Below are positions 1 to 10,075 of a DNA stretch of 64,000 nt, in pieces (the first letter of the stretch is position 1; the number at the start of each line of letters is the position of its first letter). The position numbers and the translations under genes are program-made. This DNA comes from Orientallactaga sibirica. Taxonomy: Eukaryota; Chordata; Mammalia; Rodentia; Dipodidae. The notes under the pieces were generated by a model. It saw only the letters and a program-made list of their open reading frames with translations, ran no database searches and was not told where the DNA came from. The stretch covers positions 13,998,501-14,062,500 of the forward strand of contig JAEOAD010000048.1 in NCBI GenBank assembly GCA_036365145.1. The letters run 5' to 3'.

Positions 1-19
1 AATCTTCAGGAATGTAGAA

Positions 20-155
20 ACTGGGTGTGGTGACACACCCCGATAATCTCAGCACTCAGGAGATGGGTGCAGGAGGATAGGAAGTTCAAGGTCATCCTCA
101 ACTACATAGTGAGTCTGAGGCCAGCCTGAGTTACATGAGACTCTAACAAAACAGA
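20..155 (+). mobile_element. B1 SINE (7SL-derived), old copy
   Basis: B1-like body with 'cagcactcagg' and 'gccagcctgag' blocks and an A-rich tail merging into a GA-rich run up to about 216. It is diverged relative to other B1 copies here. Confidence 0.75.
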
Positions 156-160
156 AAAAA

Positions 161-1093
161 AAGAAAGAAACAGAAGGGAGAAAGGGAAGGGGAAAGAGAA
201 GGAGGAAGAGAGGAAGGGAACAAGGATGGAACCATGAGTATTTTCCCAATCTGTAGACCTTCTCTTAAAGGATGTATGTCAGATAGAGAGTTTGATCTGT
301 CATTGTATGTCCTCTACAAAAACACTTCTACCAGAGAAGAGAAATAAATGTTTTGTATAACACATCAAAGTCCCTTCCAAATGAATATAACTATAGTGGG
401 GAAACTAGTTAAAATAAATTCAAAGTTAATAAACATTTTTGAAAATCCTAGAATCAAATATTCAACCCTCATGCAAGGAAGCAAAAGTAAACTTATTTAT
501 TTTTTTTCAAAGCTTTACTTTCTGACAAGGTTTTACCAGAAAGAAAAAAAAAAATCATCAGCATTCCTGTTTGAACAACAAAAGCAATTTTGCTACCTAC
601 TAAAAGTTGAAAACATGTTACTATTTCAAAGTAATATTATTTTTCCACTGAAGGACAAATCCTTTAATCAAAGCAAATCTTCCCATTTCAATAAGACTGG
701 AATTATACTTGTCTTGGCTTTTTCCTTTTTATACTGATTCTCCTTTAAATTGTGTCTGGGATGCTAGAAAGAATATCTCAACCAACTAAAATCAGATTTT
801 AATGCTTACAGATCAATATTATTTTGGTAAAGACACATCCATCATCATCCAGCATTCTTGGCATCTCAGACAATAAATGGGGAGGTTAAAATTGAATGCA
901 TTTGAATCTGGTTCAATATGCATTCAGAGACACATCCTTCTGGCAAGGCCCTTTACAACATGCAGTGAGAAATTCAGAAACAAGTAAGTCCCAAGTGGGG
1001 CTGAAAACCTTCTAGAGCAAAGGAGCATGCCCAAGCCAGAGCAGAGGCAAGACGAAGGCTATGGAGAAAAATAAGTTAAATAAATAAATAGGT
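161..1093. other. No recognised gene or repeat
   Basis: AT-rich sequence. A 129-codon plus-strand frame (348-737) is Lys/Phe/Ser-rich, resembles no family I know and looks like chance. Confidence 0.6.
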
Positions 1094-1440
1094 ATTGGAG
1101 AGATGGCTTAGCAGTTAAAACATTTACCTATAAAGCCAATGGACCCCGGTTTGATTCCCCAGGATCCACGTAAACCAGTTGCCTAGAATTTATTTGCAGT
1201 GGCTGCATGCCCTGGTATGCCCATTCTCTCTCTCTCTCTCTTTTGAGGTAGGGTCTCACTCTAGCCCAGGCTGACCTGGAATTCACTCTGTAGTCTCAGA
1301 GTGGCCTTGAACTCACAGTGATCCTCCTACCTCTGCTTCCCAAGTGCTGGGATTAAAGGCATGCACCATCACACCCGGCTCCATTCTCTCTTTCTCTCCT
1401 TCTCGCTACCTCTTTCTTTCTCTCTTTCTCTCTAATAAAT
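1094..1440 (+). mobile_element. B2/Dip-type SINE split by a B1
   Basis: tRNA-like head (GGAGAGATGGCTTAGCAGTT, then GGTTTGATTCC box B) and CT-rich tail. The tail is interrupted by an antisense B1, then resumes and ends in A/T-rich repeats to about 1491. Confidence 0.85.
1232..1380 (-). mobile_element. B1 SINE inserted in a SINE tail
   Basis: Antisense B1 ending '...acacccggct' at 1380. The host-tail sequence CCATTCTCTCT appears at 1221-1231 and again at 1381-1391 as the target duplication. Confidence 0.85.
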
Positions 1441-1489
1441 AAATAAAAATAAAAAATTTAAAATAAATAAATTAATTAAATTAAATTAA

Positions 1490-1830
1490 ACTGCCAGCAT
1501 CATAGCCTAGAAGTCATCATGTTAACTGAAATAAACCAGATGCAGAAAGATAAATATTCCATGTTTTCATTCATGTATGGAAACTAGAACTGGGAAGGAG
1601 GATTAAAAATAACTGAAAGTAGTAGATGGATTATGAGGAAAGATTAGAGGGGATAGGGGAAGGGGAAGAGAATGTAATCTGTAGTGTATATACCATCAAA
1701 GCAAAATTTATGCCTAAATGGAAATGTCCCAATAAAACCCATTAACAAGTATAATTCATACGCACGAATCATTATAATAAAAATTATCAATGTTGGATGT
1801 AAAATAGAAATTTTAGAAGTGGACATCTGA
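1490..1830 (+). mobile_element. LINE-1 3' end remnant
   Basis: Resembles rodent L1 3' sequence ('aaccagatgcagaaagataaat', 'catgttttc', then a run of purine-rich 'gaggggatagggg' text). Confidence 0.5.
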
Positions 1831-1902
1831 GGGGTCAGGAAGATGGCTCCATCTACAGAAAAGTGCCTGCTGTGCTTGGACAAAATTGTTTTATGGTACA
1901 GA

Positions 1903-2280
1903 TGTTGGGGTCCCTCTTAGGGCCAGCACAGGAGGGACGGCAGGGTCTCTGCCAGGCTGGGGGGTGAGAGGCACAGAGTCATGACACAGACACCGGGAGT
2001 TGGGTGGAAGCAGCAGAGGGCGAGCTGCTGCAAACTCGTTTATTCAAGGAAGTGTAGTGGGTTTTAAGGGGCTTGGCTGGCCAATCAGTGTATGGGTAGT
2101 CCCCCTCTTGTGACCAATGACAGCCTGTCTCCGGACAGATCATCTTGTAGCAGGCTTCTCGTGAGCATGGGACTGTAGCTGTTGTCACACCAGGCTTGCG
2201 CAGGACGCCATGTCCACAGAAGCCACTTCCCGGTTTCTTCTAGCATGTGGTCTGGCTAGGGCCAGACCTGCATTGTGCCA
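1903..2280 (-). mobile_element. Solo ERV LTR (class II-like)
   Basis: A 378-bp block begins TGTTGGGG and ends GTGCCA on the plus strand, so it has TG...CA ends. Read on the minus strand it has two CCAAT/ATTGG-type boxes (near 2083 and 2117), a CCTTAAAA TATA-like motif and an AATAAA poly(A) signal near 2041, in LTR order. The flanks TACAGA (1897-1902) and TACATG (2281-2286) could be a decayed 6-bp target duplication. No internal retroviral sequence is attached, so it is a solo LTR from recombination. Confidence 0.7.
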
Positions 2281-2504
2281 TACATGGTATTTTGAGTTCT
2301 TTTTTGCATATTTTCTATGAATATTTCACCTTAGTCACATGATCACAGAGTAGTCCTGCCTCTCTTCACCTGGCTTAAGAACCTGAAAACGCAGCAGCCA
2401 TTTTTATGGAATTTCCTTCCTGCTGGGATAAAACTCAGTAAATAAGGTCTCTTCTGAGGAGAAAGGGACAAAATTAAACACAACAAGGAAGGCAGTGCAG
2501 TTCA

Positions 2505-2665
2505 GCTGGCACTGCAGATCTGGATTTGATGAGACTACATGGAAACTATCTGTGCCTCAGTTTCCCCATGTGAAAAAAAAACAACGAAACCACTTCCACA
2601 TTATCGTGAGATGAGATACATTGCATCCTAAGAGGCTGCTATATTGTCTGACAGATAGGAAACCC
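2505..2665 (+). mobile_element. MIR SINE remnant
   Basis: The 'tgtgcctcagtttccccatgtg' core followed by 'gaaaccac...gatgagata' is typical of the MIR core and 3' part. Confidence 0.65.
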
Positions 2666-3085
2666 TGCATTCATGAGCAACTACAGCCTTGCCAGTTTTG
2701 CTACCAGTAATGCCACGCCTCTTGCTGCAATTACAAAGAACAAGTCTCTTTCTTCATCAAATGAAAAATTAAAAAACAAAAAAAAAAAAAACAAAACCTG
2801 AACACGGGTCAAGGCGCAGAGAGCCGGCTACCAAGATGCCTGTGTGCTGAGCCACGCCAGGGCAACAGATGGTGCTGGTGAATGATGAAATCCTGTGGAC
2901 GCGGCAGCGGTGACTTCTGAGGCTGGGTCATAAACAGACACTGCAGATTCGTCCTTTTGCTCTTGGATTTTATTTCCAGAAGTGGCCAGCCCCGACACAG
3001 GGATATTTAAATGGCCCTTCAACATGGGAAGGAACTGAGGCCTCTGGCCAAGCTGTGAGTACACCAGTAATCACATCATCTCAAA
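2666..3085. other. No recognised gene or repeat
   Basis: Mixed-composition intron. Only short open frames on both strands and an A-run at 2778-2790. Confidence 0.55.
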
Positions 3086-3100
3086 AAAAAAATCACATCA

Positions 3101-3300
3101 GGTGGGTTGAAGAGATGGCTTAGCAGTTAAGGCGCTTGCCTGCAAGCCTAAGGACCCAGGTTCGATTCCCCAGGACCCACGTAAACCAGCTGCACAAGGG
3201 GGTGCCTGTGTCTGGAGTTGGTTTGCAGTGGCTGAACGCCCTGGCACACTCATTCTATTTACCTCTTTCTGTCTCTGTCAAATAAGTAAATAAAATTTAA
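3101..3300 (+). mobile_element. B2/Dip-type SINE, short form
   Basis: Box B GGTTCGATTCC intact. Flanked by AAAAATCACATCA at 3088-3100 and again at 3301-3313, a clear target duplication. Confidence 0.9.
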
Positions 3301-3539
3301 AAAAATCACATCATCTTTATCCTTGTTCAACCTCCAAATGATTGCAGAATTAACCAAATCTGACTGCAATCTCATGGGAAGTCCCAAGGCAGAATCATCC
3401 CACTAAGCTCTTCCCAATCCCTGACCTACAGAACAAGCAGATGATAAACGATTGTTGTAGCTCAAGCCCATGAGAATTGGGGTGATTTGTTCTATAGCAA
3501 CATGTAATGGATGCAGATTTTGCTACTTGAAAGATACAT

Positions 3540-3831
3540 AACTGTGAACAAATACCTGACCAGAAGCAACTTGCAGAAGGCAAGGGTTTATTTCAATTTA
3601 CATTTCAAAGGGGATATAATCCATTATGGCAGGGAAGGCAGGGCAAGCCAGTTTGTCATATGTCAGCCAGAGTCAGAAAGCAGAAGAATGATTGGGAAGT
3701 AGGGATAAGCTATAAAAGTGACACTTTACCTCCAGGAAGTTCTACAACCTTCCCAAACAGCCCTGCCAGCTGGGAGCCAAGTGTCCAAACACAGGAGCCT
3801 ATGGGGGACATTTTAGATTCAAACCATAACA
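3540..3831 (-). mobile_element. MaLR LTR (ORR1/MT-like)
   Basis: On the minus strand it starts like a MaLR LTR (TTATGGTTTGAATCTAAAATG) and runs to 'aataaacccttgcc' near the other end. Shares layout with the LTRs at 24961 and 34402. Confidence 0.65.
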
Positions 3832-4141
3832 GGCAGGAAGCTACACTGAACTTCAGGGGAACTCAAAAACTTCAAAGAGACTTTCAGAATAAGCCTCATG
3901 GACTTTGTGGCAAGCTGCCAGTGTTGTTGAGGAAGGGGAAGAAACCTATGGGGAGGGACTTGTTAATAAGACTTGTTACTGTTGGAATATGGAGTGTAGG
4001 TATTACAGCTAATAAACTCAGAATTTACTAAGATTCCCCAGTAGGGAGCTGAAGGTAACATCTAGATCCTTCTTACACTTCTGATACTGTGTAAGAAAGA
4101 ATAGAGGGCTAAGCTCAACCCTTCACTATAAAGAAACTATG

Positions 4142-4289
4142 GGGCTGGAGAGATGGCTTAGCGGTTAAGGCGCCTGCCTCCTAAGCCTAAGAACGCTGGT
4201 TCCAATCTCCAGGTCCCACGTTTAGCCAGATGCAAAGTGACGCAAGGGCGCAATGCTGCACTTGACCACAAAGGGGTGCACGCATCTGG
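4142..4289 (+). mobile_element. B2/Dip-type SINE, long form, truncated
   Basis: Long subfamily: box B is replaced by GGTTCCAATCTCC and the 'tgacgcaagggcgcaatg' segment is present. The body stops just after 'catctgga' and meets an oppositely oriented SINE. Confidence 0.85.
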
Positions 4290-4461
4290 AAAGAGAGAGA
4301 GAGGGAGGGATAATGGGCATGCCAGGGCCTCCAGCCACTGCAAACAAACTCCAGATGCATGCACCCCTGTGCATCTGGCTAACATGGGTCCTGGGGAATT
4401 GAACCTGGGTCCTTTAGCTTCACAGGTGAACGCCTTAACTGCTAAGCCATCCCTCCACCTG
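4290..4461 (-). mobile_element. B2/Dip-type SINE, short form
   Basis: Antisense copy joined tail-to-body to the preceding SINE. It runs from GAGAGAGAG to 'taagccatccctcc', with box B complement 'gaattgaacc'. Confidence 0.85.
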
Positions 4462-4745
4462 ATGCCTCAACTTTAAATGGAAGGCTCTACTGACATTACT
4501 CTTTGCCTGTGCAGCCATTGCGTACCAGGTGAGGGATGAAATAATTTCTTTCTTTAACTAGGTTTGTGATTCAAGATGAACTGGGTCCAAGGAGATATAT
4601 TCAAGTACATCTAAGTAGCTTCATTCTCTCTCTCCAACCCAGTTCTGATGGCAGTGTTCTAGAAATTGAGCTGACATTGTAAAGAATGAAACTTTAGGGA
4701 CCTAATAAAGCGGGTGGGGGTATTTTTCACACATAGGGCCGTGAA

Positions 4746-4898
4746 GCCGGGCGTTGTGGCACATGCCTTTAATCCCAGCACTAGGGAGGCAGAGGTAGGA
4801 GGATCGCTATGAGTTTGAGGCCACCTTGAGAATACATAGTGAATTCCAGGTAGGCTGGGCTAGCGTGAAACCCTACCTCAAAAAACAAAACAAAACAA
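4746..4898 (+). mobile_element. B1 SINE
   Basis: Full B1 from GCCGGGCG to a CAAAA-repeat tail. Flanks AGGGCCGTG (4735-4743) and AGGACCGTG (4900-4908) are a one-mismatch target duplication. Confidence 0.9.
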
Positions 4899-5473
4899 AA
4901 GGACCGTGGACCATTGGAAGCCAGGGAGAAGACTGCGGTAACTGCCTGCCAATATGCCCCCCTACCCACTGCAATGATCTTATTCTCCAATACTCACACC
5001 CTTGGGTAGTTCCTTCCCAATGAGCCATGATTAATATAATCTGGAGGCTGTGGGACCTTGGAGGCAATCAGAAAACACATCTGGCTTCCTCCCGTGCCTC
5101 TTGCATTGCTCAGTCTGGGGAAGCCAATCACCGTGTCACAAGAGTACTCCAGCAACTTTGTACAAAGACCAAGAAGGAGGAAGTGACCATTCATTGCCAA
5201 TAGCCAGTATCAACTTACCAGCCATGTGAATGAAATGGGCCCTTAGCCTCCAGCTTCCAGCTGACCTCTGACTCTCTGGATTCAAGGCACATGCTCTATG
5301 CAGTGGGGCCAGTCTCTAGTGTACCAGCATAGGGACACGTCAGCTTTACAAAGAGAATGACCTCGTTTCGGCTGTCAGCATCACATAAACCGGGACAGCT
5401 GACGACCCCAGAGTTATAGTTCTCAGGCTTAACTGACAATTCCTCCAACACTTACATAAGAACTGTGAATTTG

Positions 5474-5692
5474 GGGCTGGAGCGATGGCTTAGCAGTTAA
5501 GGCACTTGCCTGCAAAGCCAAAGGACCCAGGTTCAATTCTCCAAGACCCACGTAAGCCAGATACACAAGGTGGCACATGTGTCTGGAGTTCATTTGCAGT
5601 GGCTGGAGGCCCTGGCGTGTCCCCCCCCGCCCCGCCTCTTTCTCTCTCAAAAATAAATAAATAAAGATATATTTTTTTAAAAAATTGCGAGA
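5474..5692 (+). mobile_element. B2/Dip-type SINE, 5' half of a composite
   Basis: Short-form SINE with CT/C-rich tail and (AAAT)n. Its left flank AACTGTGAATTTG (5461-5473) is not repeated at its own 3' end but only after the following B1. Confidence 0.85.
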
Positions 5693-5833
5693 GCCGGGAG
5701 TGGTGGTGCACGCCTTTAATCCCAGCACTCGGGAGGCAGAGGTAGGAGGATCACCGAGAGTTCAAGGCCACCCTGACACTACATAATAATTCCAGGTCAG
5801 TCTGGACCAGAGTGAGACCCTACCTCGAAAAAC

Positions 5834-5865
<32 letters not shown>
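5693..5865 (+). mobile_element. B1 SINE, 3' half of a composite
   Basis: B1 from GCCGGGAG to a long A-run (about 33 As, 5834-5867). The copy AACTGTGAATCTG at 5866-5878 pairs with the flank at 5461. Confidence 0.85.
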
Positions 5866-5869
<4 letters not shown>

Positions 5870-6089
5870 GTGAATCTGGGCATAGGTGGGAAGATCCCTC
5901 TGTATGAAGCCTGATACAGTGAGATGGACACGTGCCTAGTCTAATAAGGGAATGAGCTGTCAAGTAGAGGTTGAGGCCGATTCTCTGTCAACTAACAATG
6001 ACTGAAACATCTCAGCAAAGCCAAATTATTAACACGTAACAGTGAAGCTCCGAGCTGTGACATGTGAATCGTCACGTGCAATGGAATGT

Positions 6090-6312
6090 AATTGGGCCAT
6101 ACCTCATGCCACACATAACAGAACCCAGAATTGATATGAGGCCTAAATTTAAGAGATAAAGCTATAGCAGTGTTAGAAGAAATACCAGGCATGAATTTTC
6201 ATGAACTTGAGTCAGGCAATATCTTTTTCAGTAGGACAGTGAAAGTGTGATGACAAAAGAAAAAGTGGTGATTGTAGCATCAAGATTAAAATGGTAAAAA
6301 TTTTCAAAAAGG
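6090..6312 (+). mobile_element. LINE-1 ORF2 3' region, piece 1
   Basis: Reads like decayed L1 ORF2 near the end of the reverse transcriptase region ('aagatataccaggcatgaattttcatgaact'-type text). Continues at 6715 after two SINEs. Confidence 0.6.
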
Positions 6313-6457
6313 TTAAAATAGTAGTACACACTTTTAATCCCAGCACTTGGGAGGTAGAGGTAGGAGGATCGCTGTGAATTTGAGGTTGGCCTGAAACTCC
6401 ACAATGAATTCCAGGTCAGCCTGGGCTAGAGCGAGAACCTACCTCAACCCTTCCCCC
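6313..6457 (+). mobile_element. B1 SINE in LINE-1
   Basis: 5'-eroded B1 ('cttttaatcccagcacttggg') inside the L1 remnant. Confidence 0.8.
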
Positions 6458-6472
6458 AAAAAATGCAATCCA

Positions 6473-6629
6473 GGGCTGGAGAGATGGCTTAGCAATTAAG
6501 CACTTGCCTGTGAAGCCTCAGGACCCTGATTCAAGGCTTGATTGCCCAGTACCCACATAATCCAGACGCACAAAGTGGCACATGCATCTGGAGTTCGTTT
6601 GCAGTGGCTGACGGCCCTGGTGACCCATC

Positions 6630-6661
<32 letters not shown>

Positions 6662-6698
6662 CTTTCTCTGTCTGTTGCTCTCAAATAAATAAATAAAC
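6473..6698 (+). mobile_element. B2/Dip-type SINE in LINE-1
   Basis: Short form with a 17-repeat CT tail. Flanked by AAAAAATGCAATCCA at 6458-6472 and 6700-6714. Confidence 0.9.
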
Positions 6699-6714
6699 AA
6701 AAAAATGCAATCCA

Positions 6715-7001
6715 AATTTAAAGTTGGCAAAGGATCTTAAAAAACATTTTCCTCAAGAAGATGCATGAATGGTTAATAAGCATGTAGATACATCTCATGA
6801 CCACTGGCATTGTAGAAGTGCAAATCAAAACCCTAAGTGGTTATCAATGGGAAGCAGAGAATACGGTTTAGAGAGGTTAGTAGAGAAACTGGAAGTTCCT
6901 GCACCAATGGTGAGAACATATCACAGCAAAACAGTTACGTTTGAGCCAGCAATCCCACTTCTGAGTTTATGCCAAAGAGAAATAAAAACAAATATCAACA
7001 C
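6715..7001 (+). mobile_element. LINE-1 ORF2 3' region, piece 2
   Basis: 'ggcaaaggat...cctcaagaaga' and 'agccagcaatcccacttctgag' are hallmark L1 ORF2 C-terminal nucleotide blocks, continuing in register from the piece at 6090. Confidence 0.75.
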
Positions 7002-7014
7002 AAAACTCATACAA

Positions 7015-7199
7015 ATGGGCTGGAGAGATGGCTTAGTGGTTAAGGCGCCTGCCTGCTAAGCCTAAGAACACCCATTTGAATCTCCAGGTCCCACGTTTAG
7101 CCAGAGGCAAAAGTGACACAAGGGCGCAATGCCACACTTGCCCACAAGGGGGCACATGGGTCTGGAGTTCGTTCACAGCAGCTAAGAGGCTGCTGGCAT

Positions 7200-7238
<39 letters not shown>

Positions 7239-7262
7239 CTGACTCTCTCAAAAACAAAAAAC
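7015..7262 (+). mobile_element. B2/Dip-type SINE, long form
   Basis: Long-form SINE with (CT)18 tail. ACTCATACAA occurs at 7005-7014 and 7263-7272, bracketing it within the L1. Confidence 0.9.
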
Positions 7263-7384
7263 ACTCATACAAGTAGCAAGCAACCATGTGATCTATATTA
7301 GCTAAGAAGAGAAACAACCCAAATCTCCATCAACTGATGTGCTGTGGACACACAATGGGAGATTATTCAGCAATTAAAGGGAAT
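7263..7384 (+). mobile_element. LINE-1 ORF2 3' end, piece 3
   Basis: 'caacccaaatctccatcaactgatg' and 'gggagattattcagcaatta' are the terminal ORF2 block of L1. Confidence 0.8.
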
Positions 7385-7715
7385 TGTTGTGGACTGAGTC
7401 ATGTCACTTCAAAATCCCTACGTTGCAGACTTAATCCCGTGTTAGTCTTAAAGGTAATAACTAAGGCTTAATGAGACCGTAAGTGTGGGGAGATAATTCA
7501 GTAGGAACAGTGGAAGAGACCTTAGTGAAGCAATGCCCCACACATGCAGACAGAGAAAAGCCACACGGGAGCTCACGTACTAAGGAGAGATGGCTCAGCA
7601 GAATCCAGCCACGCTCATAGCTGATCTTGGACTTCTCACTGCCAGAATTACAAGAAAATAAATGTCTGAGCCACAGATCTAATCCTTATGGCCAGCCAGC
7701 TGAGGAGATAAATAC
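7385..7715 (+). mobile_element. MLT1 LTR inserted in LINE-1
   Basis: MLT1-type MaLR LTR ('gacttctcactgccagaatt', 'aataaatgtctgagccac', ends AATACA). Flanks GGAAT (7380-7384) and GGAGT (7716-7720) are a 5-bp duplication with one change, and the L1 resumes exactly there. Confidence 0.8.
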
Positions 7716-8058
7716 AGGAGTGAAATACTGACATGTTATAAATTCATCAAACTTTGAAAGCATGATAGCCAATAAAGAAAGCCACGCACAAAAGCCACAT
7801 AGTATATAACTCTGTCCCATGAGATTCTAGGACAGGCCAACCTAGAGACAGAAAGATGAGCGGATGCCAGGGGCTGGTGACTGAGGAAAAACTAGAGTGA
7901 CAGCAAATTGATGCTCCTTTGTAGAGTGGCGAAATATTCTAAAATTGCTGCGGTAATGGATGCACAATTTTGAGAAGAGTTAGAGCCACTGAATTACTCA
8001 CTTTAAATGGGTGAAGAATACGGTATTGGAACGACATCTCAATAGAACTATAAATTAA
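7716..8058 (+). mobile_element. LINE-1 3' UTR, piece 4
   Basis: L1M 3' UTR text: 'gccaggggctggtgactgag', 'ggatgcacaattttgag', 'cactttaaatgggtgaa'. Completes the element begun at 6090. Confidence 0.8.
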
Positions 8059-8059
8059 G

Positions 8060-9015
8060 AGAAAGAAAAACAGGAGAGAGGGACAGAAGCAGAGACTGAG
8101 AAATCAAGAAAAATAAGCAGATGGCTGACCAAGTCATCCCTCTCAACTCTGAAGACAGCCGAGTGAAACAGAAACATTTCTGACGTGAGCAAGCCCTACA
8201 GCCACCTGTGCATAGTGACAGAGGGAGAAGCAGCAGCCGTAGAAGGAAGAGGAGAGAGAATGGTTCCTCGGCGTTTCCACAAAGTCCACCTGAGTTGCAG
8301 AAACACTACTGAAGCCATGCCAGCTCTTGCAAAATAAAAACAGAATGTGGCACAGTCCTGTTAACCCCACCGTCAGTCACACATGTGTACTTTTACAACA
8401 CAGTGTGCTGAGTGTCATGTCAAAGGCATGAACCCAGAGCCGTGGGAGCAGGTCTGGGCTGGCTAAGGAATGGGTTCTTGAAGCAGGAGGACTTCCTGAG
8501 TCACACCGGGTAAACAGATGCCAACAAGGCTGGGAGAGGGAGTGACGAAGGGAAGACAGCATCTGAGACAAGGTGCTCTGGAAGCTGGTTGGGCATACCC
8601 CATGGACTAATTAAGAGTTTGTTCTACTGAGAACAATGCAAAGCCAATAAAGCATTATAAAGGCAGAGAGAGAGATTTGGTTTCCTGGGTAGAGGATGGA
8701 TTGCACAGGAGCAGGGAAGGAGGTAGGAAAGTTGGATGGGGCGGCAGGTGGAGGAGGAAGTGCTGACCCGGGGAACACAGGGATGGGCTGGAATGATGAC
8801 CTGGAAGTACAGATTCAACAGGCCGCAGGTCTTTCTGGCTGAATCATTTTGGGTTTGTGGGTTGAGGACTGGATTTGTTATTGAAAAAAAAAAAAAAAGG
8901 TCTACACATCTGCAAGGTCTCTAAGATAATCACCATAGTCATATTCTACCCCTCCCTACTAAGATCATGTGCACCTGCAGACAGAACAGTTCATAGGACT
9001 TCAGGAAACAGGTCA
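8060..9015. other. No recognised gene or repeat
   Basis: Moderately GC-balanced intron with several short overlapping frames on both strands and an A-run near 8883-8898. No conserved peptide recognised. Confidence 0.55.
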
Positions 9016-9029
9016 GAAATGCCTTCTGG

Positions 9030-9227
9030 GGGCTGGAGGGATGGCTTAGCGGTTAAGGCGTTTGCCCACAAAGCCAAAGGACCTGGTTCGATTCCCCAGA
9101 ACCCACATAAGCCAGATGCACAAGGTGGTGCATGTGTCTGGAGTTCATTTGCAGTGGCTGGAGGCCCTGGAGCACCCATTCTTTCTCTCTCAAATAAATA
9201 AATAAAAATTTAAAAATTTTTTAAAAA
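9030..9227 (+). mobile_element. B2/Dip-type SINE, short form
   Basis: Flanks GAAATGCCTTCTGG (9016-9029) and GAAATGGCTTCTGG (9228-9241) are a 14-bp duplication with one mismatch. Confidence 0.9.
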
Positions 9228-9241
9228 GAAATGGCTTCTGG

Positions 9242-9803
9242 AAGGTTCTCCTACAGAGTAATGAGGTATTCTGCATGGTGACCCCTGTGATCTTCAGAGT
9301 GAACCCTAGCAAAGTGTACAGAGAAGATGAGGGGGTTGACACCTGCACAGTCAAGAGTGTGAACAGAATGAAGCTTTCAGTGTAAACAGTCTATCTGGCA
9401 AAGTGTAAGGGCAAAAGTGCACATGCACACATGCACACACGCATGCACACACACACTTGTTAACCTCATTATACAATTGCATGCAGCCTGAGCAAAAGAA
9501 ACCCTTATCAATGGCAATGGCTCGCAGGAGTATTCATGATCCAGGCCAGGACACAAAACAAGTGGGATTAGTCATTGTATTGTGTTTTGTATTGATGCTT
9601 GCGACTGCATCAATCTAAGGTTAAAAACACAAAACACTGTGCTAAATGAGAAAAGAACCTCTAAGACCAAATCAACCTATTTATGGAGTGTATGTTTAAT
9701 TGAGACTCTAATCTTGAGTTTACTATCTTATAATGACCTAAATAAAATGGTGAACACCTCTGGATTATTGGAATCAACAGTGCCCAAATATTTTGCATTC
9801 GTT
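9242..9803. other. No recognised gene; imperfect CA tract
   Basis: Contains an imperfect 'cacatgcacac' tract at about 9419-9456; otherwise featureless. Confidence 0.55.
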
Positions 9804-9811
9804 TCAGTATT

Positions 9812-10075
9812 CTTTTTTTTTTTTTTTAATTTGAGAGTGACAGAGAGAGAGACAGAGAGAGAGACAGAGGAAGAGGCAGAGGGAGAATGGGTGTGCCAGG
9901 GCCTTTCAGCCACTGTGAACAAACTCCAGAGACATGTACCCCCTTGTGCACATGTGTGACATTGCACACTTGTGTCACTTTTGTGTCTGGCTAAATATGG
10001 GACCTGGAGATTCAAGTGGGCATTCTTAGGCTTCGCAGGCAGGCGCCTTAACTGCAAAGCCATCTCTCCAGCCCT
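9812..10075 (-). mobile_element. B2/Dip-type SINE, long form
   Basis: Antisense: T-rich end, GA tail, long-form segment 'gacattgcacacttgtgtcac', 'gacctggagattcaa', then 'aaagccatctctccagcc'. Flanks TCAGTATTCTT and TCAGTCTTCTT are the likely duplication. Confidence 0.85.

Noticed and set aside
348..737. 129-codon plus-strand frame
   Set aside because: Low-complexity, AT-driven composition and no family resemblance; not kept as a gene.
1903..2280. Full-length endogenous retrovirus
   Set aside because: Only one LTR is present, with no gag, pol or env-like sequence and a plausible target duplication directly on both sides.
3101..3185. tRNA genes suggested by box A/box B in many places
   Set aside because: They are heads of tRNA-derived SINEs: no acceptor stem closes, and each is followed by SINE body and tail.
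4158..4476. Overlapping 75-79 codon frames on both strands
   Set aside because: Both lie wholly inside two facing SINEs.
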